NCBI RefSeq assembly: GCF_046025915.1
Contig: NZ_JAQQFR010000018.1
Location: forward strand, 23,082-87,081
Length of the DNA: 64,000 bases
Source of the DNA: Herbaspirillum rhizosphaerae_A
GTDB taxonomy: Bacteria; Pseudomonadota; Gammaproteobacteria; Burkholderiales; Burkholderiaceae_D
Direction: 5' to 3'
The notes below the pieces were generated by a model. That model had not been told where the DNA came from. It saw only the letters and a program-made list of their open reading frames with translations, and did not search any database. This document shows positions 16,222 through 23,838 of the stretch, piece after piece (position 1 is the first letter of the stretch; the number at the start of each line of letters is the position of its first letter). Both the position numbers and the translations under genes were made by a program.

Positions 16222-16950
16222 ATGATTGAACTCAATAACGTCAGCAAGTGGTACGGCAGCTTCCAGGTTCTGACCGATTGCACCACCAGCGTCGCCAAGG
16301 GCGATGTGGTTGTGGTCTGCGGTCCTTCGGGTTCGGGCAAGTCGACGCTGATCAAGACCGTCAACGGCCTGGAGCCGTTCCAAAAGGGCGATATCACCGT
16401 CGACGGTGTGTCGGTCGGCAATCCAAAGACCAATCTGTCGAAGCTGCGCGCGCGCATCGGCATGGTGTTTCAGAACTTTGAACTGTTTCCGCATCTGTCG
16501 ATTCGCGAAAACCTGACCATCGGGCAAGTTAAGGTGCTGGGGCGCAGTGTTTCAGAAGCGACTGAAAAGGGGCTGAAGTATCTGGACCGCGTCGGCCTGA
16601 TCGCGCAAAAAGACAAGTTCCCGGGTCAATTGTCAGGTGGTCAGCAACAGCGTGTGGCGATTGCCCGCGCGCTGTCGATGGACCCGATCGCGATGCTGTT
16701 CGATGAACCGACATCGGCGCTTGATCCGGAAATGATCAATGAAGTGCTGGACGTTATGGTTGGCCTGGCGCAAGAAGGCATGACCATGATGGTCGTGACT
16801 CACGAAATGGGCTTTGCGCGCAAGGTTGCCAACCGTGTGATCTTCATGGACAAGGGTTTGATCGTGGAAGATTGCAAGAAGGACGACTTCTTCGGTTCGC
16901 CACGTTCGGAACGCGCTCGCGACTTCCTGGCCAAGATCATCACGCACTAA
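16222..16950 (+). CDS. gltL: Glutamate/aspartate ABC transporter ATPase GltL
   Basis: This 242-residue ATPase powers the importer from the cytoplasmic face. Walker A is GPSGSGKSTL (about residues 33-42), the signature is LSGGQQQRVAIARAL, and Walker B is MLFDEPTSALDPE, followed by the switch His in VTHEMGFARKVA. It belongs to the polar amino-acid transporter group (HisP/GlnQ/GltL). AGGAG sits upstream of the ATG. A strong terminator closes the operon. Confidence 0.9.
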   Translation: MIELNNVSKWYGSFQVLTDCTTSVAKGDVVVVCGPSGSGKSTLIKTVNGLEPFQKGDITVDGVSVGNPKTNLSKLRARIGMVFQNFELFPHLSIRENLTIGQVKVLGRSVSEATEKGLKYLDRVGLIAQKDKFPGQLSGGQQQRVAIARALSMDPIAMLFDEPTSALDPEMINEVLDVMVGLAQEGMTMMVVTHEMGFARKVANRVIFMDKGLIVEDCKKDDFFGSPRSERARDFLAKIITH

Positions 16951-17016
16951 GACGCCGATGCTGCCGCATCCGAAGCGGGTTTTCTGCGCTTCGATCCGGC
17001 AAATTCAGTCGTTCAA

Positions 17017-17057
17017 CAAAAACCGCCCGGCGCATGCCGCGGCGGTTTTTGTTTTTT
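17017..17057 (+). terminator. Rho-independent terminator after gltL
   Basis: AAAAACCGCC (17018-17027) pairs with GGCGGTTTTT (17041-17050), with a nested CGGC/GCCG helix inside. It is followed by GTTTTTT. Confidence 0.9.
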
Positions 17058-17178
17058 AAGGCCTATGTTTGAGGGTAGGGATTTGACGTGCCGCAATTCG
17101 GAGGCGGCGGCCCTTGCGGTAAAATAGCGGGATTGCGTGCACTTGGCACGAGCATTAATTCAGAGGAAGAGAAGAGCG

Positions 17179-18213
17179 ATGAGCGACGTAGTGACCATTA
17201 CCCGTCCGGACGACTGGCATTTGCATTTGCGCGACGGCGCGACCCTGGCAAGCGTATTGCCGCATACCGCTCATCAATTCGCGCGCGCGATCATCATGCC
17301 GAACCTGAAACCGCCGGTCACCACGACCGAGCAGGCGAGTGCCTACCGCGACCGCATTCTGGCCGCGCTGCCTGCCGGCGTGAAGTTCGAGCCGCTGATG
17401 GTGCTCTACCTCACCGACAAGACGCCACCGGAAGAAATCCGCAAGGCCAAGGCGAGCGGTTTCGTGAAGGCGGTCAAGCTGTATCCGGCCGGCGCCACTA
17501 CCAATTCCGATGCAGGCGTGACAGACCTTCGCAACTGCTACAAGACGCTGGAAGTCTTGCAGGAACTCGGCATGCCTTTCCTGGTGCACGGTGAAGTCAC
17601 CGATCCGGCGATCGACATTTTCGATCGCGAAGCTGTTTTTATCGATCGCGTCATGACGCCATTGCGCAAGGATATGCCTGAGTTGAAGGTCGTCTTCGAA
17701 CATATCACCACCAAGGATGCCGCTGACTATGTCATGGCTTCTGAGGGACCTACAGCGGCGACGATTACCGCACATCACTTGCTGTACAACCGCAATGAAA
17801 TTTTCAAAGGCGGTATCCGTCCTCACTATTACTGCCTGCCGGTTCTGAAGCGCGAGACACATCGCCAGGCGTTGGTCGCCGCGGCAATTTCGGGCAGCGA
17901 CAAGTTCTTCCTCGGTACGGATTCTGCGCCGCACGCCAAGGGTTTGAAAGAGCATGCCTGCGGTTGCGCAGGTTGCTACACTGCGCTGCACGCATTGGAG
18001 TTGTATGTGCAAGCCTTCGATCAGGCGGGTGCGTTGGACAAGCTCGAAGCTTTTGCCAGCTTCAACGGCCCTGCCTTCTACAATCTGCCGCGCAATGAAG
18101 GAACCGTAACCTTGCGCCGCGAGAACTGGACCATTCCGGCGGAACTGCCGATGGGCGATGCAACGGTTGTCCCGCTGAATGGCGGTGAGACAATCAGCTG
18201 GAAAATGGCCTGA
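17179..18213 (+). CDS. pyrC: Dihydroorotase
   Basis: This 344-residue zinc amidohydrolase cyclises carbamoyl-aspartate to dihydroorotate in de novo pyrimidine synthesis. The metal-binding HxH is in DDWHLHLRDG (residues 11-20), the lysine that becomes carbamylated is in KLYPAGATTNSDAGV, and the C-terminal catalytic Asp is in FFLGTDSAPH. Length and motifs fit the single-domain class II (E. coli PyrC-like) enzyme. The ATG at 17179 follows a purine-rich GAGGAAGAGAAGAG tract; the frame is open further upstream without a better start. It lies 54 bp before coq7. Confidence 0.93.
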   Translation: MSDVVTITRPDDWHLHLRDGATLASVLPHTAHQFARAIIMPNLKPPVTTTEQASAYRDRILAALPAGVKFEPLMVLYLTDKTPPEEIRKAKASGFVKAVKLYPAGATTNSDAGVTDLRNCYKTLEVLQELGMPFLVHGEVTDPAIDIFDREAVFIDRVMTPLRKDMPELKVVFEHITTKDAADYVMASEGPTAATITAHHLLYNRNEIFKGGIRPHYYCLPVLKRETHRQALVAAAISGSDKFFLGTDSAPHAKGLKEHACGCAGCYTALHALELYVQAFDQAGALDKLEAFASFNGPAFYNLPRNEGTVTLRRENWTIPAELPMGDATVVPLNGGETISWKMA

Positions 18214-18267
18214 ACGGCACCGCTGTTCTTGTCTGCGCAGGATTAATTTTTACTGGGATCTGTATCC

Positions 18268-18894
18268 ATGCAATTCGTTGACCAACTGATTACTGATCTG
18301 GACAAGGCCTTGCGCGTGGTCAGCGGCGTGGTGGCTTCATCACGTCCGAATCCTGCGGCCCAGATCGGCGACTCGGCCATGAGCGATGCAGAAAAACTGC
18401 ACAGTGCAGGTCTGATGCGGGTCAATCATGTCGGGGAAGTGTGCGCGCAAGCTTTGTATGATGCGCAAGGTCGCTTTGCTCAGGCGCAGGCACTGAAGCA
18501 GCAGTTTGCGCATGCAGGTATCGAAGAGGAAGACCATCTGGCCTGGACTGCCGAACGCCTGCGTGAGCTCGGTTCGCACACCAGTCTGCTCAATCCCTTG
18601 TGGTACGTGGGCTCGTATGTGCTCGGTACGATCGCTGCACGTGTCGGCGATGCACGCAATCTTGGCTTCGTCGCCGAGACCGAGCGTCAGGTCGAGCTGC
18701 ATCTCATCAGTCATCTGGAAAAGCTGCCGCCGCAAGACGCCAAATCACGCGCCATCGTCGATCAGATGCGCAAGGACGAAGTGGAGCATGGTAAGGCCGC
18801 AAAGGCTTTGGGGGCGGCTGAGATGCCGGCGCCAATTCGCGGTGTCATGAAAATAATGTCCAAGGTCATGACAACGGTGGCTTACCGCATATAA
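18268..18894 (+). CDS. coq7: Demethoxyubiquinone hydroxylase Coq7 (UbiF-type function)
   Basis: This 208-residue di-iron monooxygenase carries out a late ring hydroxylation in ubiquinone synthesis. The ferritin-like carboxylate and His ligands are visible in order: MRVNHVGEVCAQ, GIEEEDHLAW, ETERQVELH and DEVEHGKAA. This form is common in Alpha- and Betaproteobacteria in place of the flavoprotein UbiF. Its C-terminal residues IMSKVMTTVAYRI fit membrane association. A strong terminator follows within a few bases. Confidence 0.92.
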   Translation: MQFVDQLITDLDKALRVVSGVVASSRPNPAAQIGDSAMSDAEKLHSAGLMRVNHVGEVCAQALYDAQGRFAQAQALKQQFAHAGIEEEDHLAWTAERLRELGSHTSLLNPLWYVGSYVLGTIAARVGDARNLGFVAETERQVELHLISHLEKLPPQDAKSRAIVDQMRKDEVEHGKAAKALGAAEMPAPIRGVMKIMSKVMTTVAYRI

Positions 18895-18895
18895 A

Positions 18896-18924
18896 AAAAC
18901 AGGGCGCGAAGCCCTGTTTTGTTT
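18896..18924. terminator. Bidirectional terminator after coq7
   Basis: AAAACAGGGC (18896-18905) pairs perfectly with GCCCTGTTTT (18911-18920) around GCGAA. An A-run precedes and T residues follow, so it can also serve the convergent osmC-like gene. Confidence 0.9.
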
Positions 18925-18944
18925 TGAGTCCGTCATTTCGCTCA

Positions 18945-18979
18945 TTGCTGCAATTGCATAGATTGCACAATTGCAGCAA
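18945..18979. repeat. Perfect 12-bp inverted repeat between coq7 and the OsmC gene
   Basis: TTGCTGCAATTG (18945-18956) is mirrored by CAATTGCAGCAA (18968-18979) across an 11-nt spacer. There is no T-run. It lies 19 bp beyond the osmC-like stop codon and may shape the 3' end of that mRNA. Confidence 0.85.
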
Positions 18980-18998
18980 AAGGCGAGGGCGCAGGCAG

Positions 18999-19454
18999 TT
19001 ATTGCTGTGCCTGAACCTGTACTTCATCGCTCAGATCATCCACGATCTCAAACGAGTGTGTCATTTCAGCAGTTTTTTCCAGCATGATCGAGGCCGAGCA
19101 ATATTTGTCGTGCGACAACTTGATGGCGCGTTCGACAACATTAGGCTTCAGATTGCGGCCGCGTACCGTGAAGTGGAAATGGATCTTGGTAAAGACTTTG
19201 GGATCCTGTTCCGCGCGTTCCGACTTCAGTGTCACTTCGCAGCCGCGAATATCCTGGCCACTTTTGCGCAAAATCACCACCACGTCATAAGCCGTGCAGC
19301 CGCCGGTGCCGAGCAATACCACTTCCATCGGGCGCGGTGCCAGGTTGCGACCGCCGCCATCCGGGGCGCCATCCATCGCCACTACGTGGCCTGAGCCGGT
19401 TTCAGCCAAGAAGGTCATGCCGGAAAGGCCGGTCCAGCGTACTGTGCATTCCAT
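18999..19454 (-). CDS. OsmC family protein
   Basis: This 151-residue protein is a member of the OsmC/Ohr thiol-peroxidase superfamily, which reduces organic peroxides or handles reactive electrophiles with two cysteines. The cysteines are in LGTGGCTAYD (first) and HDKYCSASIM (second). NLAPRPMEVVL before the first is typical of the YhfA-like subgroup, whose true substrate is less certain than that of Ohr. A minus-strand -10-like TACAAT (19495-19490) lies about 35 bases upstream of the ATG. Confidence 0.85.
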   Translation of the reverse strand: MECTVRWTGLSGMTFLAETGSGHVVAMDGAPDGGGRNLAPRPMEVVLLGTGGCTAYDVVVILRKSGQDIRGCEVTLKSERAEQDPKVFTKIHFHFTVRGRNLKPNVVERAIKLSHDKYCSASIMLEKTAEMTHSFEIVDDLSDEVQVQAQQ

Positions 19455-19630
19455 GTGCGTTCTCGCAGGGTAATTAGAGGGAGGCGGCTATTGTAGCTTT
19501 TTCGGGAAATGTGGTTTGCATCTCATGGATGCGAGACATAGTGAAATAGGCAAAAAAATGCATATTGCAAAGCAGCAAAATACTTACTTTTCCTTAATTT
19601 TTAAATACTCTATATAGGGGAAATTAAATC
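19455..19630. other. Intergenic, AT-rich, no gene seen
   Basis: The first 50 bases hold the probable osmC-like leader and its -10 box (TACAAT on the minus strand, 19495-19490). The rest is unusually AT-rich for this genome. I see only a short GCATC/GATGC hairpin near 19519-19534 and no coding signal. Confidence 0.4.
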
Positions 19631-19659
19631 TTGCGCTGCACAATTCCGTTTGCTATATT
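19631..19659 (+). promoter_or_regulatory. Sigma-70 promoter for a candidate small RNA
   Basis: TTGCGC (19631-19636), a 17-bp spacer and TATATT (19654-19659). The predicted start point is near A19666. No open reading frame follows before the terminator at 19731-19761. Confidence 0.6.
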
Positions 19660-19665
19660 GAATTC

Positions 19666-19761
19666 ACTGATTGAGGTTTTCGACGCAATCAAACCGAGTC
19701 TCCTCCACCCTCCTCCTTTGGTGTGGATTTAAACCCGAAACCCTCGTTTCGGGTTTTTTTT
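19666..19761 (+). ncRNA. Candidate small RNA with two anti-Shine-Dalgarno motifs
   Basis: A promoter at 19631-19659 and a strong terminator at 19731-19761 bracket about 96 nt with no plausible ORF. The body holds CTCCTCC (19700-19706) and CCCTCCTCC (19708-19716), both complementary to purine-rich ribosome-binding sites. The second lies in a loop closed by CACC/GGTG (19706-19709 with 19720-19723), which would expose it for base-pairing. C-rich loops of this kind are known from trans-acting sRNAs that block translation starts. From memory, an Rfam family called Betaproteobacteria toxic small RNA is described with an anti-SD motif and may match. Both ends are predictions. Confidence 0.55.
19731..19761 (+). 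terminator. Rho-independent terminator of the candidate small RNA
   Basis: AAACCCGAAAC (19731-19741) pairs perfectly with GTTTCGGGTTT (19746-19756) around a 4-nt loop. Eight T residues run to 19761. It lies 268 bp before rplM, with that gene's own promoter in between. Confidence 0.93.
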
Positions 19762-19847
19762 GTCCGAAGCCGATTGGTTCCGCGTATCCATCCTCATAGG
19801 CAAATGTACCGAAATGCCCACGACGCGCGGCTAAGCCAACAAAGGGT

Positions 19848-19877
19848 TTGACGCTAAGTCATTGAAAAGGCTATAAT
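19848..19877 (+). promoter_or_regulatory. Sigma-70 promoter of rplM-rpsI
   Basis: TTGACG (19848-19853), an 18-bp spacer and a perfect TATAAT (19872-19877). Transcription would start near 19884, leaving a leader of about 145 nt before rplM. That is long enough for ribosomal-protein feedback control, but I recognise no specific leader structure. Confidence 0.8.
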
Positions 19878-20029
19878 TCTCGGCTTTCCGTGCGCTCTGG
19901 AAAGACAACAAGGAAGAGTCTGCGTTGGTATGACGAATACGAAGCATCGCGAAGCATAGGATCAGCATCGTTTCGGTAGTCGCAGAACCGCCAAATTGAG
20001 CGTTTATTTATTTACATTAGGAAGTCATC

Positions 20030-20458
20030 ATGAAAACCTTTTCCGCTAAAGCCCACGAGGTAAAGCGCGAGTGGTTGGTGATTGACGCGACGGACAAAGT
20101 CCTCGGACGTGTTGCCAGCGAAGTGGCACTCCGACTGCGCGGCAAGCACAAGCCAGAATTTACTCCGCACGTTGACACCGGCGATTTCATCGTTGTTATC
20201 AATGCAGGCAAACTGCGTGTCACTGGCACCAAAGCAACTGAAAAGACGTACTACCGTCACAGCGGCTATCCAGGCGGCATCTACGAAACCAATTTCCTGA
20301 AAATGCAACAGCGTTTTCCAGGTCGCGCGCTGGAAAAAGCGGTCAAGGGCATGCTGCCTAAGGGCCCGCTCGGCTACGCGATGATCAAGAAGCTGAAGGT
20401 TTATGCAGATGGCAACCATCCGCACGCTGCTCAGCAACCTAAAGCACTCGAACTCTAA
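20030..20458 (+). CDS. rplM: 50S ribosomal protein L13
   Basis: This 142-residue protein is an early-assembling component of the large ribosomal subunit. MKTFSAKAHEVKREWLVIDA, VLGRVASEVALRLRGKHKP, YYRHSGYPGG and GMLPKGPLGYAMIKKLKVY are diagnostic. AGGAAG precedes the ATG. It lies 9 bp before rpsI, the conserved rplM-rpsI pair. Confidence 0.97.
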   Translation: MKTFSAKAHEVKREWLVIDATDKVLGRVASEVALRLRGKHKPEFTPHVDTGDFIVVINAGKLRVTGTKATEKTYYRHSGYPGGIYETNFLKMQQRFPGRALEKAVKGMLPKGPLGYAMIKKLKVYADGNHPHAAQQPKALEL

Positions 20459-20467
20459 GGAATAGAC

Positions 20468-20860
20468 ATGATCGGTAACTACAATTACGGAACCGGCCGT
20501 CGCAAGAGTGCAGTGGCGCGTGTTTTCATCAAGTCCGGCTCGGGCAAGATCGTCGTCAACGGCAAGCCAGCGAATGAATACTTTTCGCGCGAAACCGGTC
20601 TGATGGTGATTCGTCAACCTCTGGAACTGACCAGCAATGTCGAGCGTTTTGACATCATGGTCAACGTCCACGGCGGTGGTGAATCCGGCCAGGCTGGTGC
20701 TGTTCGTCACGGCATCACCCGCGCTCTGATCGACTACGATGCAACACTGAAGCCAGAACTGTCCAAGGCAGGTTTTGTTACACGTGATGCTCGTGAAGTT
20801 GAACGTAAAAAGGTTGGTCTGCGCAAAGCACGTCGCGCAAAGCAATTCTCGAAGCGTTAA
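20468..20860 (+). CDS. rpsI: 30S ribosomal protein S9
   Basis: This 130-residue protein belongs to the small-subunit head. GTGRRKSAVARVFIKSGSGK near the N-terminus, GQAGAVRHGITRAL and the basic C-terminal tail RKARRAKQFSKR, which reaches the P-site tRNA, identify it. It is co-transcribed with rplM and followed by a terminator. Confidence 0.97.
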   Translation: MIGNYNYGTGRRKSAVARVFIKSGSGKIVVNGKPANEYFSRETGLMVIRQPLELTSNVERFDIMVNVHGGGESGQAGAVRHGITRALIDYDATLKPELSKAGFVTRDAREVERKKVGLRKARRAKQFSKR

Positions 20861-20888
20861 TCACGACGCGTGCTTTTTCAGCACACCG

Positions 20889-20921
20889 AAAAGCCGCCAG
20901 CGACAAGCTTGGCGGCTTTTT
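20889..20921 (+). terminator. Rho-independent terminator after rpsI
   Basis: AAAAGCCGCCA (20889-20899) pairs with TGGCGGCTTTT (20910-20920) around a 10-nt loop, followed by T residues. Confidence 0.92.
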
Positions 20922-21136
20922 GCATTTTTTGGGCTGGTTTTATGCATATCGATGGGCGCGATCTGGCGTCGCGGTTCATTTTCAGTGGTTTGCCGGCTCG
21001 GAATTCATTTCAGTATCGAAGTCATTTTTCGGCCTTATTCGCGCTTTGAATCGGTGCCGTTTCGGGTAATCTGACAGAAATATTCTCCTGTTAAAATAAA
21101 ACGCTCTCGGGCACGCTCTTTCAGCAAGGAAAAAAC

Positions 21137-22174
21137 ATGATCAAGGTAGGTATCGTCGGCGGCACAGGATACACAGGCGTAGAGTTGCTGCGTATATTCG
21201 CCATGCATCCGCAAGTGCAACTGCAGGCAGTGACATCACGTAAAGAAGATGGCATGCCGGTTGCCGAAATGTACCCGTCGCTGCGCGGTCGCGTCGATAT
21301 CGCTTTTTCCTCGCCTGATAATGCCAAACTGACCGAGTGCGACGTCGTTTTCTTTGCCACGCCGCACGGTGTTGCGATGGCGCAGGCGCCGGAACTGCTG
21401 GCGGCCGGCGTCAAGGTCATCGATCTGGCGGCGGATTTCCGTCTGCAGGACATCGCCGCGTTCGAGAAGTGGTACAAGATGCCGCACAGCTGCCCTGAGT
21501 TGCTGAAAGAAGCTGCTTACGGCTTGCCGGAGCTCAATCGCGAAAACATCAAGAAGGCACGCCTCATCGGCAATCCCGGTTGCTATCCGACCACCATGCA
21601 ACTCGGTTATGCGCCGCTGTTGAAGGCCGGCGTGATCGATGCGTCGCATCTCATCGCCGACTGCAAATCGGGTGTCTCGGGAGCCGGTCGCAAGGCCGAA
21701 ATCGCGACCCTGTTCTCGGAAGCATCGGACAACTTCAAAGCCTATGGCGTGTCGGGCCATCGCCATTCGCCGGAAACCCTTGAGCAGTTGGGCAAGCTGA
21801 CCGACGACAAAGTCGGCCTGCTGTTCACGCCGCATCTGGTGCCGATGATTCGCGGCATGCATTCCACACTGTATGCGCGCCTGGCCAAAGATATCGACAA
21901 TGCTGCATTGCAGGCTTTGTTCGAAGATGCTTACAAGGACGAGCCGTTCGTTGATGTCATGCCATTCGGTTCGCATCCGGAAACACGTACCACGCGTGCT
22001 TCCAACATGCTGCGCATCGCCTTGCATCGCCCGGATAATGGCGACACGGTGGTCGTACTGGTGGTGCAGGACAACCTGGTCAAGGGAGCATCCGGTCAGG
22101 CGGTGCAATGTATGAACCTGATGTTCGGACTGGAAGAAACCACCGGTCTGATGCATGTCCCAGTATTACCGTGA
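21137..22174 (+). CDS. argC: N-acetyl-gamma-glutamyl-phosphate reductase
   Basis: This 345-residue NADPH-dependent enzyme reduces N-acetylglutamyl phosphate to the semialdehyde in arginine synthesis. The Rossmann turn is GIVGGTGYTGVELLR at the N-terminus. The catalytic cysteine is in IGNPGCYPTTMQLGYAPLL, and the catalytic His region is GHRHSPE. This is the longer type 1 enzyme. AGCAAGGA precedes the ATG. A weak promoter (CTGACA 21071-21076, TAAAAT 21092-21097, 15-bp spacer) is possible. The stop overlaps the possible GTG start of the next gene. Confidence 0.94.
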   Translation: MIKVGIVGGTGYTGVELLRIFAMHPQVQLQAVTSRKEDGMPVAEMYPSLRGRVDIAFSSPDNAKLTECDVVFFATPHGVAMAQAPELLAAGVKVIDLAADFRLQDIAAFEKWYKMPHSCPELLKEAAYGLPELNRENIKKARLIGNPGCYPTTMQLGYAPLLKAGVIDASHLIADCKSGVSGAGRKAEIATLFSEASDNFKAYGVSGHRHSPETLEQLGKLTDDKVGLLFTPHLVPMIRGMHSTLYARLAKDIDNAALQALFEDAYKDEPFVDVMPFGSHPETRTTRASNMLRIALHRPDNGDTVVVLVVQDNLVKGASGQAVQCMNLMFGLEETTGLMHVPVLP

Positions 22175-22902
22175 AATATAAATTATGGGTTCGGCGCATG
22201 TCGATTTCTGCGCCGAAGATGACCATCAAGCGCCACATGCCGTGGCCGCTGCGTGCGCTGATCCTGGTGATCGTGATCGCGGTCGGCGGGGCGATGGCGA
22301 TGTGGGCTTACGATCTGGGGCGCAATAATTTCTCGGGTTTGAATCCGGATGGCATGCGCGATCATGTGGAGGCGTTGTCGGAGCAAGTGAAAAAGCTCAA
22401 TGCCGAGCGCGATCAATTCTCGACGACGGCGAATGCGGCAGAAAGTCAGCTCAATATCGAGCGTTCAGCGCAGGCGCAACTGGCCGGACAAATCAAGACA
22501 CTGGAGGCGGAAAATGCTAAGCTGAAAGAAGATCTCTCATTCTTCCAAAGCTTGCTCCCGACCAACGTTGGCGCCGACGGCGTCACCATCCAGCGTTTGA
22601 AAGCCGAGATTGTTGCACCGAACCAGGTGCGCTACCAGTTACTCGCCATTCAGGGCGAAAAAGGGCGGCAGTTCGTCGGTAATTTGCAGTTCAGCGTAAC
22701 AGTGTTGCAGGGCGGCAAAAGTGTTATTATCAACTTCCCCGAGCAAAACGCCACGGATCTCGCGCGCTACAAGCTCGCATTCAAGTACTATCAACGGGTT
22801 GACGGAGTCTTAACGCTTCCCGAAGGTGCAACCATCAAGGCGATTCAGGCTCGCGTTCTCGAAAGAGGCCAGATGCGAGCTCAGCAATCCGTGAATTTGT
22901 GA
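22171..22902 (+). CDS. Single-pass membrane protein with coiled coil (DUF6776-like)
   Basis: This protein of about 243 residues has unknown function. A basic N-terminus is followed by one membrane helix (WPLRALILVIVIAVGGAMAM). A coiled coil of about 60 residues (EALSEQVKKLNAERDQ onward) and a beta-rich C-terminal domain follow, most of it probably periplasmic. The GTG at 22171 overlaps the argC stop (GTGA) and would couple translation; an ATG at 22198 is the alternative. It is 8 bp from the bactofilin gene, a pairing that suggests a shared envelope or cytoskeletal role. The function is not known to me. Confidence 0.75.
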   Translation: MKYKLWVRRMSISAPKMTIKRHMPWPLRALILVIVIAVGGAMAMWAYDLGRNNFSGLNPDGMRDHVEALSEQVKKLNAERDQFSTTANAAESQLNIERSAQAQLAGQIKTLEAENAKLKEDLSFFQSLLPTNVGADGVTIQRLKAEIVAPNQVRYQLLAIQGEKGRQFVGNLQFSVTVLQGGKSVIINFPEQNATDLARYKLAFKYYQRVDGVLTLPEGATIKAIQARVLERGQMRAQQSVNL

Positions 22903-22910
22903 GGTGAATC

Positions 22911-23312
22911 ATGTTGGGACGTAAATCCAAAAGCACCATCGACAGCCTTATCGGCATTTCCACCAGTATCCACGGTGACGTCCATTTCAAGGGCGGCCTG
23001 CGTATTGACGGTCATATCAAGGGCAATATCAATGCTGAAGCTGGTCAGCCCAGCGTGCTGGTCATTTCAGAGCATGCCAAGATCGTCGGCGAGATCCGCG
23101 CCGTGCATCTGATTGTCAATGGCGAAATCATCGGCGATGTGCATTCGGTCGAGCTCCTTGAATTACAGCCAAAAGCCCGCATAACTGGAGATGTCTATTA
23201 CAAGGCTCTGGAAATGCATGGCGGCGCGTTGGTCTCCGGCAAGCTCAGCCACGGGCAGACCGAAGAGGCGCCGGTGCTCAAACTGGCGGCTTCGGCCGGC
23301 GGCGATGCATGA
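22911..23312 (+). CDS. Bactofilin (polymer-forming cytoskeletal protein)
   Basis: This 133-residue protein is built on the bactofilin (DUF583) beta-helix of short hydrophobic repeats: GDVHFKGGLRIDGHIKGNI, AKIVGEIRA, GEIIGDVHS and ARITGDVYYKALEMHGGALV. Bactofilins polymerise without nucleotides and act in cell shape or in placing cell-wall enzymes. It carries no extra domains. It is 8 bp after the coiled-coil membrane protein, which may anchor it; that link is inference from position. Confidence 0.9.
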   Translation: MLGRKSKSTIDSLIGISTSIHGDVHFKGGLRIDGHIKGNINAEAGQPSVLVISEHAKIVGEIRAVHLIVNGEIIGDVHSVELLELQPKARITGDVYYKALEMHGGALVSGKLSHGQTEEAPVLKLAASAGGDA

Positions 23313-23367
23313 TTCTTCCATAAGCCTTATAATCACTCCATTGTCCGCTGATTAGCAGGAGCTTAAT

Positions 23368-23733
23368 ATGAATGCAGTTGCAGAAATCCCAGAAACCGCG
23401 ATTCCATCGCCAATGATCTTTTCCGACAGCGCCGCAGCCAAGGTTGCACAACTGATCGAAGAAGAGGGCAACCCAGACCTGAAGCTGCGCGTGTTCGTGC
23501 AAGGCGGCGGCTGCTCTGGCTTCCAGTATGGTTTCACCTTTGATGAAATCGTCAACGAAGACGACACGACCATGACCAAGAATGGCGTGCAGCTGCTGAT
23601 CGACTCCATGAGCTATCAGTATCTGGTCGGCGCAGAGATCGACTACAAGGACGATCTGGAAGGTGCGCAATTCGTGATCAAGAATCCAAACGCAACAACG
23701 ACTTGCGGTTGCGGTTCGTCGTTCTCGGCTTAA
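23368..23733 (+). CDS. erpA: Iron-sulfur cluster insertion protein ErpA
   Basis: This 121-residue A-type carrier delivers Fe-S clusters to apoproteins, including enzymes of isoprenoid synthesis. The three conserved cysteines are in VQGGGCSGFQYGF and in TTCGCGSSF at the C-terminus. ISDSAAAKVAQLI-like and DYKDDLEGAQFVIKNPNA segments fit ErpA rather than IscA. An AGGAG ribosome-binding site lies 7 bases before the ATG. A bidirectional terminator separates it from hemL. Confidence 0.93.
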   Translation: MNAVAEIPETAIPSPMIFSDSAAAKVAQLIEEEGNPDLKLRVFVQGGGCSGFQYGFTFDEIVNEDDTTMTKNGVQLLIDSMSYQYLVGAEIDYKDDLEGAQFVIKNPNATTTCGCGSSFSA

Positions 23734-23778
23734 TTGCCGAGCGCGCGCAGATTTAGAAGTACCAGTCTCCTAAGACGT

Positions 23779-23806
23779 AAAAAAGGACGCCTCGGCGTCC
23801 TTTTTT
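23779..23806. terminator. Bidirectional terminator between erpA and hemL
   Basis: AAAAAAGGACGC (23779-23790) and GCGTCCTTTTTT (23795-23806) close a CTCG loop. The A-run and T-run make it active on both strands. Confidence 0.95.
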
Positions 23807-23838
23807 ATTTTCTGCATTTTCTGCCGATTCCTGCTGGC

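Noticed and set aside
20861..21136. Possible ORF in the rpsI-argC gap
   Set aside because: The frame in this stretch is mostly terminator and promoter sequence, with no ribosome-binding site or domain.
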